DNA from: Hymenobacter montanus
GTDB taxonomy: Bacteria > Bacteroidota > Bacteroidia > Cytophagales > Hymenobacteraceae
DNA: 64,000 nucleotides
Direction: 5' to 3'
Assembly (NCBI RefSeq): GCF_014699115.1
Contig: NZ_JACXAD010000013.1
Span: 62,001-126,000, forward strand
Shown: positions 34,038-43,045 of the stretch, one piece after another
Position numbering within the stretch: position 1 is the stretch's first letter
Layout: every line of letters begins with the position of its first letter
The notes under the pieces: model-generated
The model's database searches: none
Seen by the model: the letters and a program-made list of their open reading frames with translations, nothing else
Told to the model about the DNA's origin: nothing
Program-made: the position numbers and the translations under genes

Positions 34038-36442
34038 TTCCGCAGCGGCTTGCCCGTCGTGAGAATCGACTGAATGCGCTCCAGCGTCTTGCGCTCGCCA
34101 CACAGGCTGAGGAAGGCCTCGCGCTCCAGGTCCAGCAGGTACTGCTCGCTTACTTCGGTGGGCGCCGAAAGGTCGCCGCCGCACATTACGTAGGCCAGCT
34201 TGTCGGCAATAAGCTGGTCGTGGGTGGAGATGTAATGGCCTTGCTGCATGGCGTACACCCCCGTTTTAAACATGGCCAGGGCGCCGCGGCCGTGCACCTT
34301 GATGTTGGTTTTCGGCGTTGGCTGGGTGTAGCCAGCATTGGCCAGGTCGAGAGCCGCGGCTTTGGCGGCGGCAATCACGCGGTTGCTGTTCACCACGATT
34401 TCGTCGCCCCGGCGCATGAAGCCCAGGTCGAAGGCCTCCGCGGCCGACGTCGAGACTTTAGCGGTGCTGATGGTCATGTACGTGTTGCGAATTAGGTTCA
34501 GCTCGGGCTCGCCTTCCTCGTACTTGGCTGCCGTGCGCAAGGTCATTTCCTTAGTGCCGCCCCCGGCCGGAATCAGGCCGACGCCAAACTCTACCAGGCC
34601 CATGTACGTTTCGGCCGCCGCTACCACCCGGTCGCAGTGCAGGTTGATTTCGCAGCCACCGCCCAGCGCCAGGCCGTGCGGAGCACCCACCACCGGAATG
34701 CTGCTGTAGCGCATCCGCATCATCGCGTTCTGGAACTGGGCAATCATCAGGTTCAGCTCGTCGAACTCCTGCTCCACCGCCTGCATGTACACCAGGCCCA
34801 GGTTGGCCCCGGCCGAGAAGTTGGGCGCGTCGTTGCCAATCACCAGGCCGCGGTAGCTGGCTTCGGCCATCTCCACGCCCTTCAGTAGGCCCTGAATTAC
34901 GTCCTGCCCGAGCGAGTTCATCTTCGAATGAAACTCGACGTTCAGGATACCGTCGCCCAAGTCGATTACGGAAGCGCCGGCGTTCTTCCACAGCACCTTG
35001 CCGGTGGTTCGCAAGTTGTCGAGAATAATAAAGCTCTCCACCCCCCGGATGGGCTGATACTGCTTGGTCTCAACGTCGTAGTACTCCTTCACGCCGGCCT
35101 CGTTCACTTTATAGAACGAAGTATGGCCGGCGGCTAGCATCTCCGTCACCCAAGCGGCCGGCGGTCGGCCTTCGGCCTGCATTAGCTCGAGGCCTTTTTG
35201 CACGCCCAGGGCGTCCCAGGTTTCGAAGGGGCCCATTTCCCAGCCGAAGCCGGCCCGCAACGCATCGTCAATCTTATACAGGGCGTCAGTAATTTCAGGG
35301 ATGCGGTTCGTAACGTAGGCAAACAGGCTCCCGAAGCTCTTGCGGTAAAACTCGGCGGCTTTGTCTTTGCCACTCACCAGCACCGCGAAGCGGGGGGCCA
35401 GCGTCTCCATGGTTTTGGTCAGCTCCAGGGTGGCGAACTTCACTTTCGCGCTGGGCTTGTACTCCAGCGTGTTCAGGTCCAGGGCCTGGATTTCGGACTT
35501 GCCGCCTTCGCCCTTTACTTTCTTGTAGAAGCCCTGGCCGGTTTTATCGCCCAGCCACTTGTTCTCACCCATTTTCCGGAGGAACTCGGGCAGTTGAAAC
35601 ACGTCTTTGGCCTCGTCGTTTGGCAGGCCCTGGGCCAGGCCGTTGGCTACGTTCATGAGCGTATCCAGGCCCACCACGTCGGAAGTGCGGAAGGTGGCCG
35701 ACTTGGCGTGGCCAATTACCGGGCCGGTGAGCTTATCTACTTCTTCCACCGTCAGGCCCAACTCCTGCATGATGCGCAGCACGTCCATGATGGCGAACAC
35801 GCCCACCCGGTTGGCGATGAATGCCGGGGTATCCTTGGCGAGCACCGTGGTTTTGCCCAGGTACAGGTCGCCGTAGTGCAACAGGAAATCAACAATTTTC
35901 GGGTCGGTATCCGGGGTCGGAATAATTTCCAGCAGCTTCAGGTAGCGGGGCGGGTTGAAGAAGTGCGTGCCGCAGAAGTGCTTCTTGAAATCGTCGGAGC
36001 GGCCTTCCGTCATCAAGTGAATCGGAATGCCGCTGGTGTTGCTGCTGATGAGGGTCCCGGGCTTGCGAAACTGCTCTACGCGCTCAAACAGGCCTTTTTT
36101 AATGTCGAGCCGCTCCACCACAACCTCAATCGTCCAGTCGCAGCCGGCAATATCCTTGAGGTTGTCGTCGAAGTTGCCGGTTTTGATGCGGCTGGCGTCG
36201 GCCTTGCGGTAGAGCGGCGACGGATTGGCAGCAATGGCCGCTTGCAGCGCGGCATTGACAATGCGGTTGCGCACGGCGGGAGCATCTAGCTGCAGGCCCT
36301 TTTTTTCTTCGTCGGGCAGCAGTTCCTTGGGCGCAATGTCGAGGAGCAGCACCGGCACGCCAATGTTGGCGAAGTGACAGGCAATCCGCGAGCCCATGAC
36401 GCCGGAACCCAGCACGGCAACTTTCTTGATGGTTCTATTCAT
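34034..36442 (-). CDS. fadN: 3-hydroxyacyl-CoA dehydrogenase/enoyl-CoA hydratase (FadN type)
   Basis: This 802-residue bifunctional beta-oxidation enzyme has its domain order reversed relative to E. coli FadB. The NAD-binding dehydrogenase comes first (GSGVMG at 12-17, FNPPRYLKLLEIIPTP and the second-domain ANRVGVFAIMDVL). The enoyl-CoA hydratase domain follows from about residue 480 (NFSAGANLGL, PHGLALGGGCEINLHCDRVVAA). That order fits Bacillus FadN. The ATG at 36442 is preferred to an upstream start lacking homology. It sits 60 bases after the MarR gene and is probably co-transcribed. Confidence 0.94.
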   Translation of the reverse strand: MNRTIKKVAVLGSGVMGSRIACHFANIGVPVLLLDIAPKELLPDEEKKGLQLDAPAVRNRIVNAALQAAIAANPSPLYRKADASRIKTGNFDDNLKDIAGCDWTIEVVVERLDIKKGLFERVEQFRKPGTLISSNTSGIPIHLMTEGRSDDFKKHFCGTHFFNPPRYLKLLEIIPTPDTDPKIVDFLLHYGDLYLGKTTVLAKDTPAFIANRVGVFAIMDVLRIMQELGLTVEEVDKLTGPVIGHAKSATFRTSDVVGLDTLMNVANGLAQGLPNDEAKDVFQLPEFLRKMGENKWLGDKTGQGFYKKVKGEGGKSEIQALDLNTLEYKPSAKVKFATLELTKTMETLAPRFAVLVSGKDKAAEFYRKSFGSLFAYVTNRIPEITDALYKIDDALRAGFGWEMGPFETWDALGVQKGLELMQAEGRPPAAWVTEMLAAGHTSFYKVNEAGVKEYYDVETKQYQPIRGVESFIILDNLRTTGKVLWKNAGASVIDLGDGILNVEFHSKMNSLGQDVIQGLLKGVEMAEASYRGLVIGNDAPNFSAGANLGLVYMQAVEQEFDELNLMIAQFQNAMMRMRYSSIPVVGAPHGLALGGGCEINLHCDRVVAAAETYMGLVEFGVGLIPAGGGTKEMTLRTAAKYEEGEPELNLIRNTYMTISTAKVSTSAAEAFDLGFMRRGDEIVVNSNRVIAAAKAAALDLANAGYTQPTPKTNIKVHGRGALAMFKTGVYAMQQGHYISTHDQLIADKLAYVMCGGDLSAPTEVSEQYLLDLEREAFLSLCGERKTLERIQSILTTGKPLRN

Positions 36443-36502
36443 CCTCTGGTGGGGGTGATGAGGTGGAAAAGTAAAGTGTAACAAAAGGCCCGAGCCGCCG
36501 GG

Positions 36503-36982
36503 TTAGGTAGTGGACGACTCCTGCCGTAAAGGCTTCAGCACAAAATCCTCGAACAGGGTTTTGCCCTCTATCATGCCCGTAATCTGGGCAGCCACCTTGA
36601 AAAACACGTCGAGCTGGCTCTGAGGTATTTTCTCGCGCATTTTCAGGTTAAAGTGGCGCACCGTCTGGCGGGAGATTTCCTTTTTCTCGAGCCCGAGGGG
36701 GGTCAGAAAAATGCGAACCGAGCGTTTATCCACCGAGTCGGCCTGCTTGTAGATCAAGCCTTTTTCCTCCATGCTCCGCAGGATGCGGGTCAGGCTGCGG
36801 GTTTCCAGGCCCAGGAGAGGCGCTATTTTGGTGGCGGGCGTGCCTTTCTCCTGGTCGATGTTCAACAAGACAAAGCCAATGCTGGTCGTGATGTCGTTTT
36901 GGGCCGCCTGGGTGTTATACATCCGGGAAATGGCGTGCCAGGCCACTTTGATGTTGTAGTCGACGGTTTCTTCGGGCTTCAT
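36503..36982 (-). CDS. MarR-family transcriptional regulator of the fad genes
   Basis: This 159-residue winged-helix regulator has ATKIAPLLGLETRSLTRILRSMEEKGLIYK as the recognition helix region. The wing is DKRSVRIFLTPLGLEKK, and dimerising helices lie at both ends. It is the first gene of the fadN/fadA transcript. Its own promoter carries TAGGCTTGCATA, one base from the palindromes before the acyl-CoA dehydrogenase. I infer autoregulation and repression of beta-oxidation genes, probably released by an acyl-CoA. The role resembles FadR but the family is different. Confidence 0.9.
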   Translation of the reverse strand: MKPEETVDYNIKVAWHAISRMYNTQAAQNDITTSIGFVLLNIDQEKGTPATKIAPLLGLETRSLTRILRSMEEKGLIYKQADSVDKRSVRIFLTPLGLEKKEISRQTVRHFNLKMREKIPQSQLDVFFKVAAQITGMIEGKTLFEDFVLKPLRQESSTT

Positions 36983-37002
36983 GAATAGGGCTGAAAGTGC
37001 GG

Positions 37003-37034
37003 TAAACTTACGAATATTTTATTAGGCTTGCATA
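37003..37034 (-). promoter_or_regulatory. putative promoter and operator of the MarR gene
   Basis: TAGGCTTGCATA at 37023-37034 differs by one base from operator 2 at 31778. On the minus strand the box TAAGTTTA (37003-37010) lies about 18 bases from the operator centre. This is the same spacing as before the acyl-CoA dehydrogenase gene. Confidence 0.65.
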
Positions 37035-37049
37035 ACAGTTGAATGTAAA

Positions 37050-37090
37050 TAAACAAGGCCCCGCGCTACGGCGCAGGGCCTTGTTTGAAA
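37050..37090 (-). terminator. intrinsic terminator after the carboxypeptidase-regulatory-like lipoprotein
   Basis: AAACAAGGCCC and GGGCCTTGTTT flank a GCGC stem and loop. It insulates the MarR promoter from transcription of the lipoprotein gene. Confidence 0.75.
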
Positions 37091-37112
37091 CAAAACCTGT
37101 ATAGTTACGGAA

Positions 37113-37901
37113 TCACAACTGCACTGCGATTCCCGGCGAGGACGTTGTGCTGAACGTTGGGTATACTGCGCGCCCAGTGGCTGGATCTAAGTAAGAGGGG
37201 AAAACGCTGGTGGCTCCAAACGCTGCCAGATAAACCGTAGTGCCTGAAGCAAAGCCAGCGTTAGTTAACGAAAAGCGATTGATACCGACTGTGGTTGAAT
37301 AATAAGTAGCGAACGTTCCACCCGAGCCAATGGTACTGGTGCTGATTAGGATGCCGGTAGCCGGGGTGGGGTTGGGCGACGCGCTGGCGAAAAAAGCAAC
37401 CCGAAAGGTATTGGTCGGAACAGGGCTGGCGACGGTCAAGTTCAGGTACACTGTAATCATGTTAGACGAACCATTAGTTAAGCTGGTTATTGTCTGGGTA
37501 GAAACTTGCGACATGGTGCTTGTGCCCAGAAAGGTAGCTTGGTCGCCACCCACGTGCCCTACTCCTATGCGCCGGAACGTACCGTAGCCCGCACGTGAAT
37601 AAACGATGTTATAGGTGCCGGCGCGTACGTTGCTTAGCGTGAATCGGCCATCGGCGTCGCTGGTGGCAGTAATTGCCGGAGTCACCCCGTCCAGAGTCAC
37701 TAGAACACCCGTTTTGGACAATTGAACGCCATTCTCATCAACCGAATTGACAAAGCCAGTGATGTTGCCCGAGAGGCCTGTGCCTGATGGTCCTGCCGGG
37801 CCCGGGTCTCCGTCTTTGCCTTTGCATCCGGCAAGCAACAACGCAGTACTGAGTACGACGCAGGCGTACCGAGACAGTTTTTTAGGGTATGAAAGCTTCA
37901 T
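37113..37901 (-). CDS. lipoprotein with collagen-like motif and carboxypeptidase-regulatory-like domain
   Basis: This 262-residue lipoprotein has lipobox LAGC (Cys26). Directly after it comes a short Gly-X-Y run (GKDGDPGPAGPSGTG), common in Bacteroidota surface lipoproteins. A carboxypeptidase-regulatory-like beta-sandwich follows (ITGFVNSVDENG to SNVRAGTYNIVYSRAGYGTF). The C-terminal half is Thr/Ser-rich with beta strands. It probably faces the cell surface. Although it lies between fad genes, its terminator suggests an independent unit. Function is unknown. Confidence 0.75.
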   Translation of the reverse strand: MKLSYPKKLSRYACVVLSTALLLAGCKGKDGDPGPAGPSGTGLSGNITGFVNSVDENGVQLSKTGVLVTLDGVTPAITATSDADGRFTLSNVRAGTYNIVYSRAGYGTFRRIGVGHVGGDQATFLGTSTMSQVSTQTITSLTNGSSNMITVYLNLTVASPVPTNTFRVAFFASASPNPTPATGILISTSTIGSGGTFATYYSTTVGINRFSLTNAGFASGTTVYLAAFGATSVFPSYLDPATGRAVYPTFSTTSSPGIAVQL

Positions 37902-37999
37902 ACTAAATAATGCGGAGAAAAGTGAACGCAGCAAAGCTACGATAGAAAAACACTCAATCAATCATGATTTAGTATAAAACTTTCTTGATTTTTCTCAAG

Positions 38000-39778
38000 C
38001 TAGCGCTTTTCAGCGTGCGCATACAGTTCTTCTATAAGCTGCTTGTTCTTCTCGGTGATGACTTTGCGCTTCACTTTCATCGTGGGGGTCATCTCACCGC
38101 TCTCTACGGTCCAAAGCTCAGGCAGCAGGACGATGCGCTTCACCTGCTCCCACTGGGCAAAGCTTTGGTTGTACTGCTTTACTAAGCCCTCGTAGAGCGC
38201 CACGATTTTCTCGTTTTTAACGAGTTCTTCATTGGGCGCATCGGGTACGCCATTGCGCTTGCACCAGCCTTTCAGGTCGGAGAACGAAGGCACTACCAAG
38301 GCCGACGGGAACTTCTGGTCGGCGCCCACTACCATGGCCTGCTCGATCAGGGGGTCTTCTTTCAGCTTGCCCTCGATGACTTGCGGCGCGATGTACTTGC
38401 CGCCCGAAGTCTTGAACATTTCCTTTTTGCGGTCGGTAATCTTGAGAAACCGGCCATTCACCAGCTCGCCAATGTCGCCGGTGTGGAACCAGCCTTCCTC
38501 GTCAAACACCTCCGCCGTCAGGTCGGGCTTGTTGTAGTAGCCCTTCATCACGCAAGCTGACTTGGTTAGAATCTCGCCATCGGGAGCAATTTTCACTTCC
38601 ACATTATTGATAATCGGTCCTACCGTGCCAATCAGGTTGTTTTCCGGCTCGAATCCTCCTACGGCAATTACGGGCGAGGTTTCCGTCAGGCCGTAGCCCT
38701 CCATTACGCGGATGCCGGCGGCCCAGAATACCCGGGCCAGGCGCGGCTGCAGGGCGCCCCCACCCGAGACGATGCAGCGCAGGTTGCCGCCCAGGGCCTC
38801 GCGCCACTTGTTGAAAATGATTTTGTTGGCCAGGGCCAACTGGGTGTTGTACAGAAAACCCTGATCCTTCTGGGTATCGAACTTCAAACCCAGATCTAAG
38901 GCCCAGAAGAACAAGCTCTTCTTAATGCCCTCCTGCTCATGGCCCTTGGCGACGATTTTATCGTATACCTTCTCCAGCAGGCGCGGTACGGTAGTGAAGA
39001 TCTGCGGCTTAACCTCACGCAGGTTGTCGGCGATGACTTCCATGTTCTCGGCGTAATAGATGCTCACGCCATTTATCATGTAGAGGTAGGTCACCATCCG
39101 CTCGAAGATGTGGCAGAGCGGCAGAAAGCTTAACGCTTTGTCGCTCTGGCTGACCGGCACGTAGCGCTGCGAGTTGCGGCAGTTGCTCAGAATATTGTCG
39201 TGGGTGAGCATGACGCCTTTGGGGCTGCCCGTGGTGCCGCTGGTGTAGATGAGCGTGAGCAGGTCGTCGGGCTGCACGGCGGCTTTCAGGGGCTCCAAAT
39301 CGGCGAGGCGGCCTTTTCTACCCAGCTCCAGCAGCTCGCTGAAATGCCGGGCCCCCTCAATTTTATCGAAAGTGAAGACGTTCTCGGCGGGAATGGCCAG
39401 GCCGATAGTGGCTTCTTTTACTTTATCGAAGAGCTTCCGGTCGGCCACGAATACGGCGCGCACGCCGGCATCGGCAAAAATGTATTTATAGTCTTCAACC
39501 GTGATGCTGGGGTACATGGGTACGCTCACCGCGCCGATTTGGGCAATGCCAAAATCAGCCAGCATCCACTCGGGGCGGTTCATGCTGATGATGGCTACTT
39601 TGTCGCCGTGCTTCAGACCCAGAGCTGCCAGGCCCAGGCTGACGAGGTTAACCTCGTCTTGCACCTGCTGCGTGCTGGTGAGGACCCACTGGCCGTCGAC
39701 TTTGGCGGCCAATGCATCATTATTGGGCAAGGTGGCTAGTTGATGGGGTAGGATATCGAAAGAGCGACGAACGTCCAT
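38000..39778 (-). CDS. fadD: long-chain fatty-acid--CoA ligase
   Basis: This 592-residue AMP-forming synthetase activates fatty acids at the membrane before beta-oxidation. It has the P-loop LIYTSGTTGSPKGVMLTH, GYGLTETSPVIAVG and TGDIGE motifs. The C-terminal KTSGGKYIAPQVIE segment contains the lid-hinge region, and a later part (TPTMKVKRKVI) contains a probable catalytic Lys. It is of the long eukaryote-like ACSL type. No copy of the TAGGCTWGCCTA operator was found upstream, so it may not share that control. Confidence 0.93.
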   Translation of the reverse strand: MDVRRSFDILPHQLATLPNNDALAAKVDGQWVLTSTQQVQDEVNLVSLGLAALGLKHGDKVAIISMNRPEWMLADFGIAQIGAVSVPMYPSITVEDYKYIFADAGVRAVFVADRKLFDKVKEATIGLAIPAENVFTFDKIEGARHFSELLELGRKGRLADLEPLKAAVQPDDLLTLIYTSGTTGSPKGVMLTHDNILSNCRNSQRYVPVSQSDKALSFLPLCHIFERMVTYLYMINGVSIYYAENMEVIADNLREVKPQIFTTVPRLLEKVYDKIVAKGHEQEGIKKSLFFWALDLGLKFDTQKDQGFLYNTQLALANKIIFNKWREALGGNLRCIVSGGGALQPRLARVFWAAGIRVMEGYGLTETSPVIAVGGFEPENNLIGTVGPIINNVEVKIAPDGEILTKSACVMKGYYNKPDLTAEVFDEEGWFHTGDIGELVNGRFLKITDRKKEMFKTSGGKYIAPQVIEGKLKEDPLIEQAMVVGADQKFPSALVVPSFSDLKGWCKRNGVPDAPNEELVKNEKIVALYEGLVKQYNQSFAQWEQVKRIVLLPELWTVESGEMTPTMKVKRKVITEKNKQLIEELYAHAEKR

Positions 39779-39946
39779 GGGTGGGGGTCGGGTAAAGCGT
39801 AACGCGTAAAATTCACCTTAAATAAAGGTTTTTTTTCTGGGCTGGGCCGCACGCGAGTAAGCCCAACCGCAAGGTCTTATCATCGGCAAAAACTAAATCA
39901 GCAGTTAAAACCCTCAGAAAGGGCAAAAATGCGGACTTTTGCTGCG

Positions 39947-39954
39947 TAATTTTG
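39947..39954 (+). promoter_or_regulatory. promoter -7 box of the arginase-fold gene
   Basis: TAATTTTG, an exact TAnnTTTG box, lies 16 bases before the ATG at 39971. The leader would be about 10 bases. Confidence 0.6.
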
Positions 39955-39970
39955 GCCCTTTCCGCCACCA

Positions 39971-41128
39971 ATGAACCTGGCCCTGTTTTTTGATCCTCTG
40001 CCGGAAACGCTGACCGATGTCGGGCCCGCGCCCAGCACGCTCGCCGCTTACGCTACTCGCTTCACCGAAATATTTCCGGACTGGCGCACCGCCGACCTTG
40101 CGCTCATTGGGCTGGACGAGTGGCGGGGCAGCGCCGCCGGCCCGCCAGCGGCGGGGTGGCACGGCGCCAACGAAGTGCGCCAGCGCTTCTACCAATTGCA
40201 AAAAGGCACCGGCACCTTGCGACTGGTCGACTTGGGTAACCTGCGGCCGGGCTTAACCTTGGAGGATACCTACCAGCGCCTGCGGGAAATCATCGGGGCT
40301 TTGCTGGAAGAAAACACCGTGCCCGTGCTGCTGGGTGGCAGCCACGACCTCGACTATGGCCAGTTTCTGGCTTACGAGTCGCAGGAGCGCCCCATCAACT
40401 TTGCCGTAGTAGACTCCCGCCCCGACATGGCCGAGCCCGGCCCCGGCACCCCCGCCGAAGAAAGCCACCTGCGCCGCCTACTGGTGCACGAGCCGAACTT
40501 CGTCTTCAGCCTGGCCCACCTGGCCCACCAGCAATATCTCGTGCCGCCGGAGATACTGGTCGCCCTCGAAAAGATGCATTTCGAAACCATGAGCGTGGGC
40601 GAGGTGCGCGCCGACCGGCGTCAGGCCGAGCCGCTGCTGCGGCAAGCCGACTTTGTGAGCATCGACATTGCCGCCCTGCGCTGGCAGGATGCGCCGGGCT
40701 ACTCCCCCGCCAACCCCTTCGGCCTGGGCAACGAAGAAGCCACCCAGCTTTGCTGGTACGCCGGCCACAACGAACAGCTTAGCTCGTTTGGGCTCTACGG
40801 CTACCGCGCCGACCAGGACCCTAACGGCCTGGCGGCCGCTACCCTGGCCACGATGCTTTGGTATTTTGTGGAAGGGTTTTACCACCGCCGGCCCGAAACG
40901 GGGTTTGGCACGTTTCGCTTCCTTACTTACACGGTGGTGCTGCCGGGTAACCCCGACAAGCTGGTATTTTATAAGTCGCGCCGCGCCGACAAATGGTGGA
41001 TGGAAGTGGAACGCCTGGGCGACAATGCCGTGAAACGGGTGATTCCCTGCACCTACGAAGACTACCTGAATGCCTCGCAGGGCGATTTGCCCCAGCGCTG
41101 GATTCGTTTACAGGCCCTGCTGAGCTAG
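39971..41128 (+). CDS. arginase/formiminoglutamase-fold protein with degenerate metal site
   Basis: This 385-residue protein is of the ureohydrolase superfamily. The three metal motifs are recognisable but altered. GGSHD keeps His125. DSRPD (148-152) keeps both Asp residues but has Arg150 in place of the metal-binding His. SIDIA keeps Asp232 but has Ala234 where the second Asp is expected. Two of six ligands are therefore missing. Bacteroidota carry a distinct branch annotated formimidoylglutamase, and this looks like a member. Hydrolysis with a binuclear Mn centre is doubtful. It is followed closely by the cytochrome b5-like gene and murQ. Confidence 0.75.
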   Translation: MNLALFFDPLPETLTDVGPAPSTLAAYATRFTEIFPDWRTADLALIGLDEWRGSAAGPPAAGWHGANEVRQRFYQLQKGTGTLRLVDLGNLRPGLTLEDTYQRLREIIGALLEENTVPVLLGGSHDLDYGQFLAYESQERPINFAVVDSRPDMAEPGPGTPAEESHLRRLLVHEPNFVFSLAHLAHQQYLVPPEILVALEKMHFETMSVGEVRADRRQAEPLLRQADFVSIDIAALRWQDAPGYSPANPFGLGNEEATQLCWYAGHNEQLSSFGLYGYRADQDPNGLAAATLATMLWYFVEGFYHRRPETGFGTFRFLTYTVVLPGNPDKLVFYKSRRADKWWMEVERLGDNAVKRVIPCTYEDYLNASQGDLPQRWIRLQALLS

Positions 41129-41164
41129 CGGCTAGTTGTTAGGGTGTTCATCCGGCTAAAAGAA

Positions 41165-41419
41165 ATGACAGAACCTTCCCGCGAGCAACTGACCACGTAT
41201 ACCAAAAACCAACTGGCGCTGCGCAATGGCCAGGACCGTCCCGAAATCTGGGTGGCATACCAGGGCACTATTTACGATGTGAGCCGCTCGCGCTTGTGGC
41301 GGCGTGGCAATCACTACGAGCACTGGGCCGGCCAGGACCTGACGGCGGAGCTGGATCAGGATGCCCCGCACACGGCCAACGTGTTCGATAATTTCCCGGT
41401 GATTGGCCAGTTGGGGTAA
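41165..41419 (+). CDS. cytochrome b5-like heme-binding protein
   Basis: This 84-residue protein has the cytochrome b5 pattern EIWVAYQGTIYDVSRSRLW, then NHYEHWAGQDLT and DAPHTANVF. The two histidine-containing motifs could supply the axial heme ligands. It belongs to the small soluble bacterial form. The ATG at 41165 is preferred to a GTG seven codons upstream. Its stop overlaps a possible ATG for the next frame (TAATG at 41417-41421), but murQ probably starts later. The partner is unknown. Confidence 0.8.
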   Translation: MTEPSREQLTTYTKNQLALRNGQDRPEIWVAYQGTIYDVSRSRLWRRGNHYEHWAGQDLTAELDQDAPHTANVFDNFPVIGQLG

Positions 41420-41493
41420 TGTATGCTTTAGCTGGTTCGCTAATAGCTTTGTCTCATTCTTTATCGAACAAGCCCCGGCCCGCCTTACAACCC

Positions 41494-42297
41494 ATGACCA
41501 CTGAATCTCCCTCCGAGTACCAGGACCTCGAAACCCTTCCCACCGCCGAATTATTGGCGGGCATGAACCAACTCGACCACACGGTGCCCCAAACGGTGGC
41601 GAAGGCCCTGCCGCAAATTGAGCGGCTTGTCGAAGTGATTGTAGCGCGCCTGCGGGGCGGTGGGCGACTTTTCTACATCGGGGCGGGCACCAGTGGGCGG
41701 CTGGGGGTAGTTGATGCCTCGGAATGTCCGCCCACCTTCGGTGTACCAGCCGAAATGGTGGTGGGCATCATGGCCGGCGGCGATTCGGCCATTCGGGTAG
41801 CGGTGGAAGGAGCCGAGGATGATGCCGAACAAGCCTGGAAAGATTTACAGGCCTACGAAATAAACGCGCAGGATGTGCTGGTGGGCATTGCCGCTTCGGG
41901 CCGCACGCCCTACGTAGTTGGCGGACTCCGGCAGGCCCGGGCCGCGGGCGTGGCCACCGGCTGCGTGGTATGCAACGCGGGCTCGGCGGTGGCGGCCGCC
42001 GCCGAGTTTCCGATAGAAGTGGTGACCGGGCCCGAGTTTCTAACCGGCAGCACCCGCCTCAAGGCCGGCTCGGCGCAGAAGATGGTGCTCAACATGCTGA
42101 CTACGGCCACGTTTATCCGCCTGGGCTACGTGCGGGGTAATAAGATGGTAGACATGAAGCTTTCCAACGTAAAGTTGGTGGAGCGCGGCGAACGGATGCT
42201 GATGGACGAGCTCGGCATAGAAGAATCCGAAGCCGCGCAGCTGCTGCAGCAGTACGGTAGCGTCCGGGCGGCCTTGGGCAGCCGTGGCGCCAGCTGA
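41494..42297 (+). CDS. murQ: N-acetylmuramic acid 6-phosphate etherase
   Basis: This 267-residue SIS-domain lyase splits the lactyl ether of MurNAc-6-phosphate to GlcNAc-6-phosphate during cell-wall recycling. The family N-terminus MTTESPSEYQDLETLPTAELL fixes the start at 41494. A 25-codon upstream extension is unconserved. Active-site segments IGAGTSGRLGVVDASECPPTF and GIAASGRTPYVVGGL are intact. The C-terminal UBA-like tail is short. No anhMurNAc kinase is adjacent. Confidence 0.96.
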   Translation: MTTESPSEYQDLETLPTAELLAGMNQLDHTVPQTVAKALPQIERLVEVIVARLRGGGRLFYIGAGTSGRLGVVDASECPPTFGVPAEMVVGIMAGGDSAIRVAVEGAEDDAEQAWKDLQAYEINAQDVLVGIAASGRTPYVVGGLRQARAAGVATGCVVCNAGSAVAAAAEFPIEVVTGPEFLTGSTRLKAGSAQKMVLNMLTTATFIRLGYVRGNKMVDMKLSNVKLVERGERMLMDELGIEESEAAQLLQQYGSVRAALGSRGAS

Positions 42298-42343
42298 AGT
42301 AAAAGGCCAGCAATCCCTTTGCGCAGATGGCACTTAGCCCAGT

Positions 42344-42862
42344 TTATTTCAGTCGCTTCTCGTAGCAGAAAAAGCGTAGGCCCGGCCGGATAGCTAGATT
42401 AATTTCACCCGCGAACCGGTAGCCCAGCTTCGGAAAGAGCTGCTGGGTAGCCAGGTTCTCCGAATTGGTATCAACCCGTAACGATTTAAGTCCCTGTTCA
42501 GCAGCCAGTATTTCGGCCTGCTTGAGCAGAGCCGTGGCCAGTCCGTGACCCTGGGTAGCGGGGTCTACCGCGAGTCGGTGCGTGACGAGTGCTGGCTCAG
42601 TAGGGTCCCAGTTGGCCTGGGCGTACTCGGGGTCCTGGTCGTTGTGCGTGAGCGCGGCCACTGCGGCTACGGCCCCGGCCAACTCTGCTACCCAGAGGTG
42701 CTGCCGGGCAATATCCTGGCGAAACACCTGCTCATTCGGGTAATCTGGCGCCCACTGATAGTTGCCACTGGCTCGCATCAGCGGCACTGCCCGGCCGATG
42801 AGCGCGAGGATGGCCGGCAGGTCGGCAGTGGTAGCATGGCGAATGATGGGGAATGAAGACAT
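42344..42862 (-). CDS. GNAT-family N-acetyltransferase
   Basis: This 172-residue acetyltransferase has the acetyl-CoA pyrophosphate loop in motif A, HRLAVDPATQGHGLATALL, and motif B around RVDTNSENLATQQLFPKLGYRF. The N-terminal part (IRHATTADLPAILALI) is typical for the family. The substrate could be a small molecule or protein amine and is not predictable. It converges on murQ. Confidence 0.88.
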   Translation of the reverse strand: MSSFPIIRHATTADLPAILALIGRAVPLMRASGNYQWAPDYPNEQVFRQDIARQHLWVAELAGAVAAVAALTHNDQDPEYAQANWDPTEPALVTHRLAVDPATQGHGLATALLKQAEILAAEQGLKSLRVDTNSENLATQQLFPKLGYRFAGEINLAIRPGLRFFCYEKRLK

Positions 42863-43045
42863 GGCTTGTTCGGTGAAGATGATACTAAATAATTGCCACT
42901 ATTGCAACGCCGCCCGCGCGATCAGAGCCACAGCCTATTGGCATAGATTAACGCATGCTCGCTATCTGGAGCACAGGCAAAAGTACCGGGCTAATTGATG
43001 CTGGTAAATGCTACTTTCGCAGCAATCAACTCGCTTTTTGCATCA

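Noticed and set aside
35198..36289. 363-codon plus-strand frame inside the FadN gene
   Set aside because: Antisense shadow; no domain logic.
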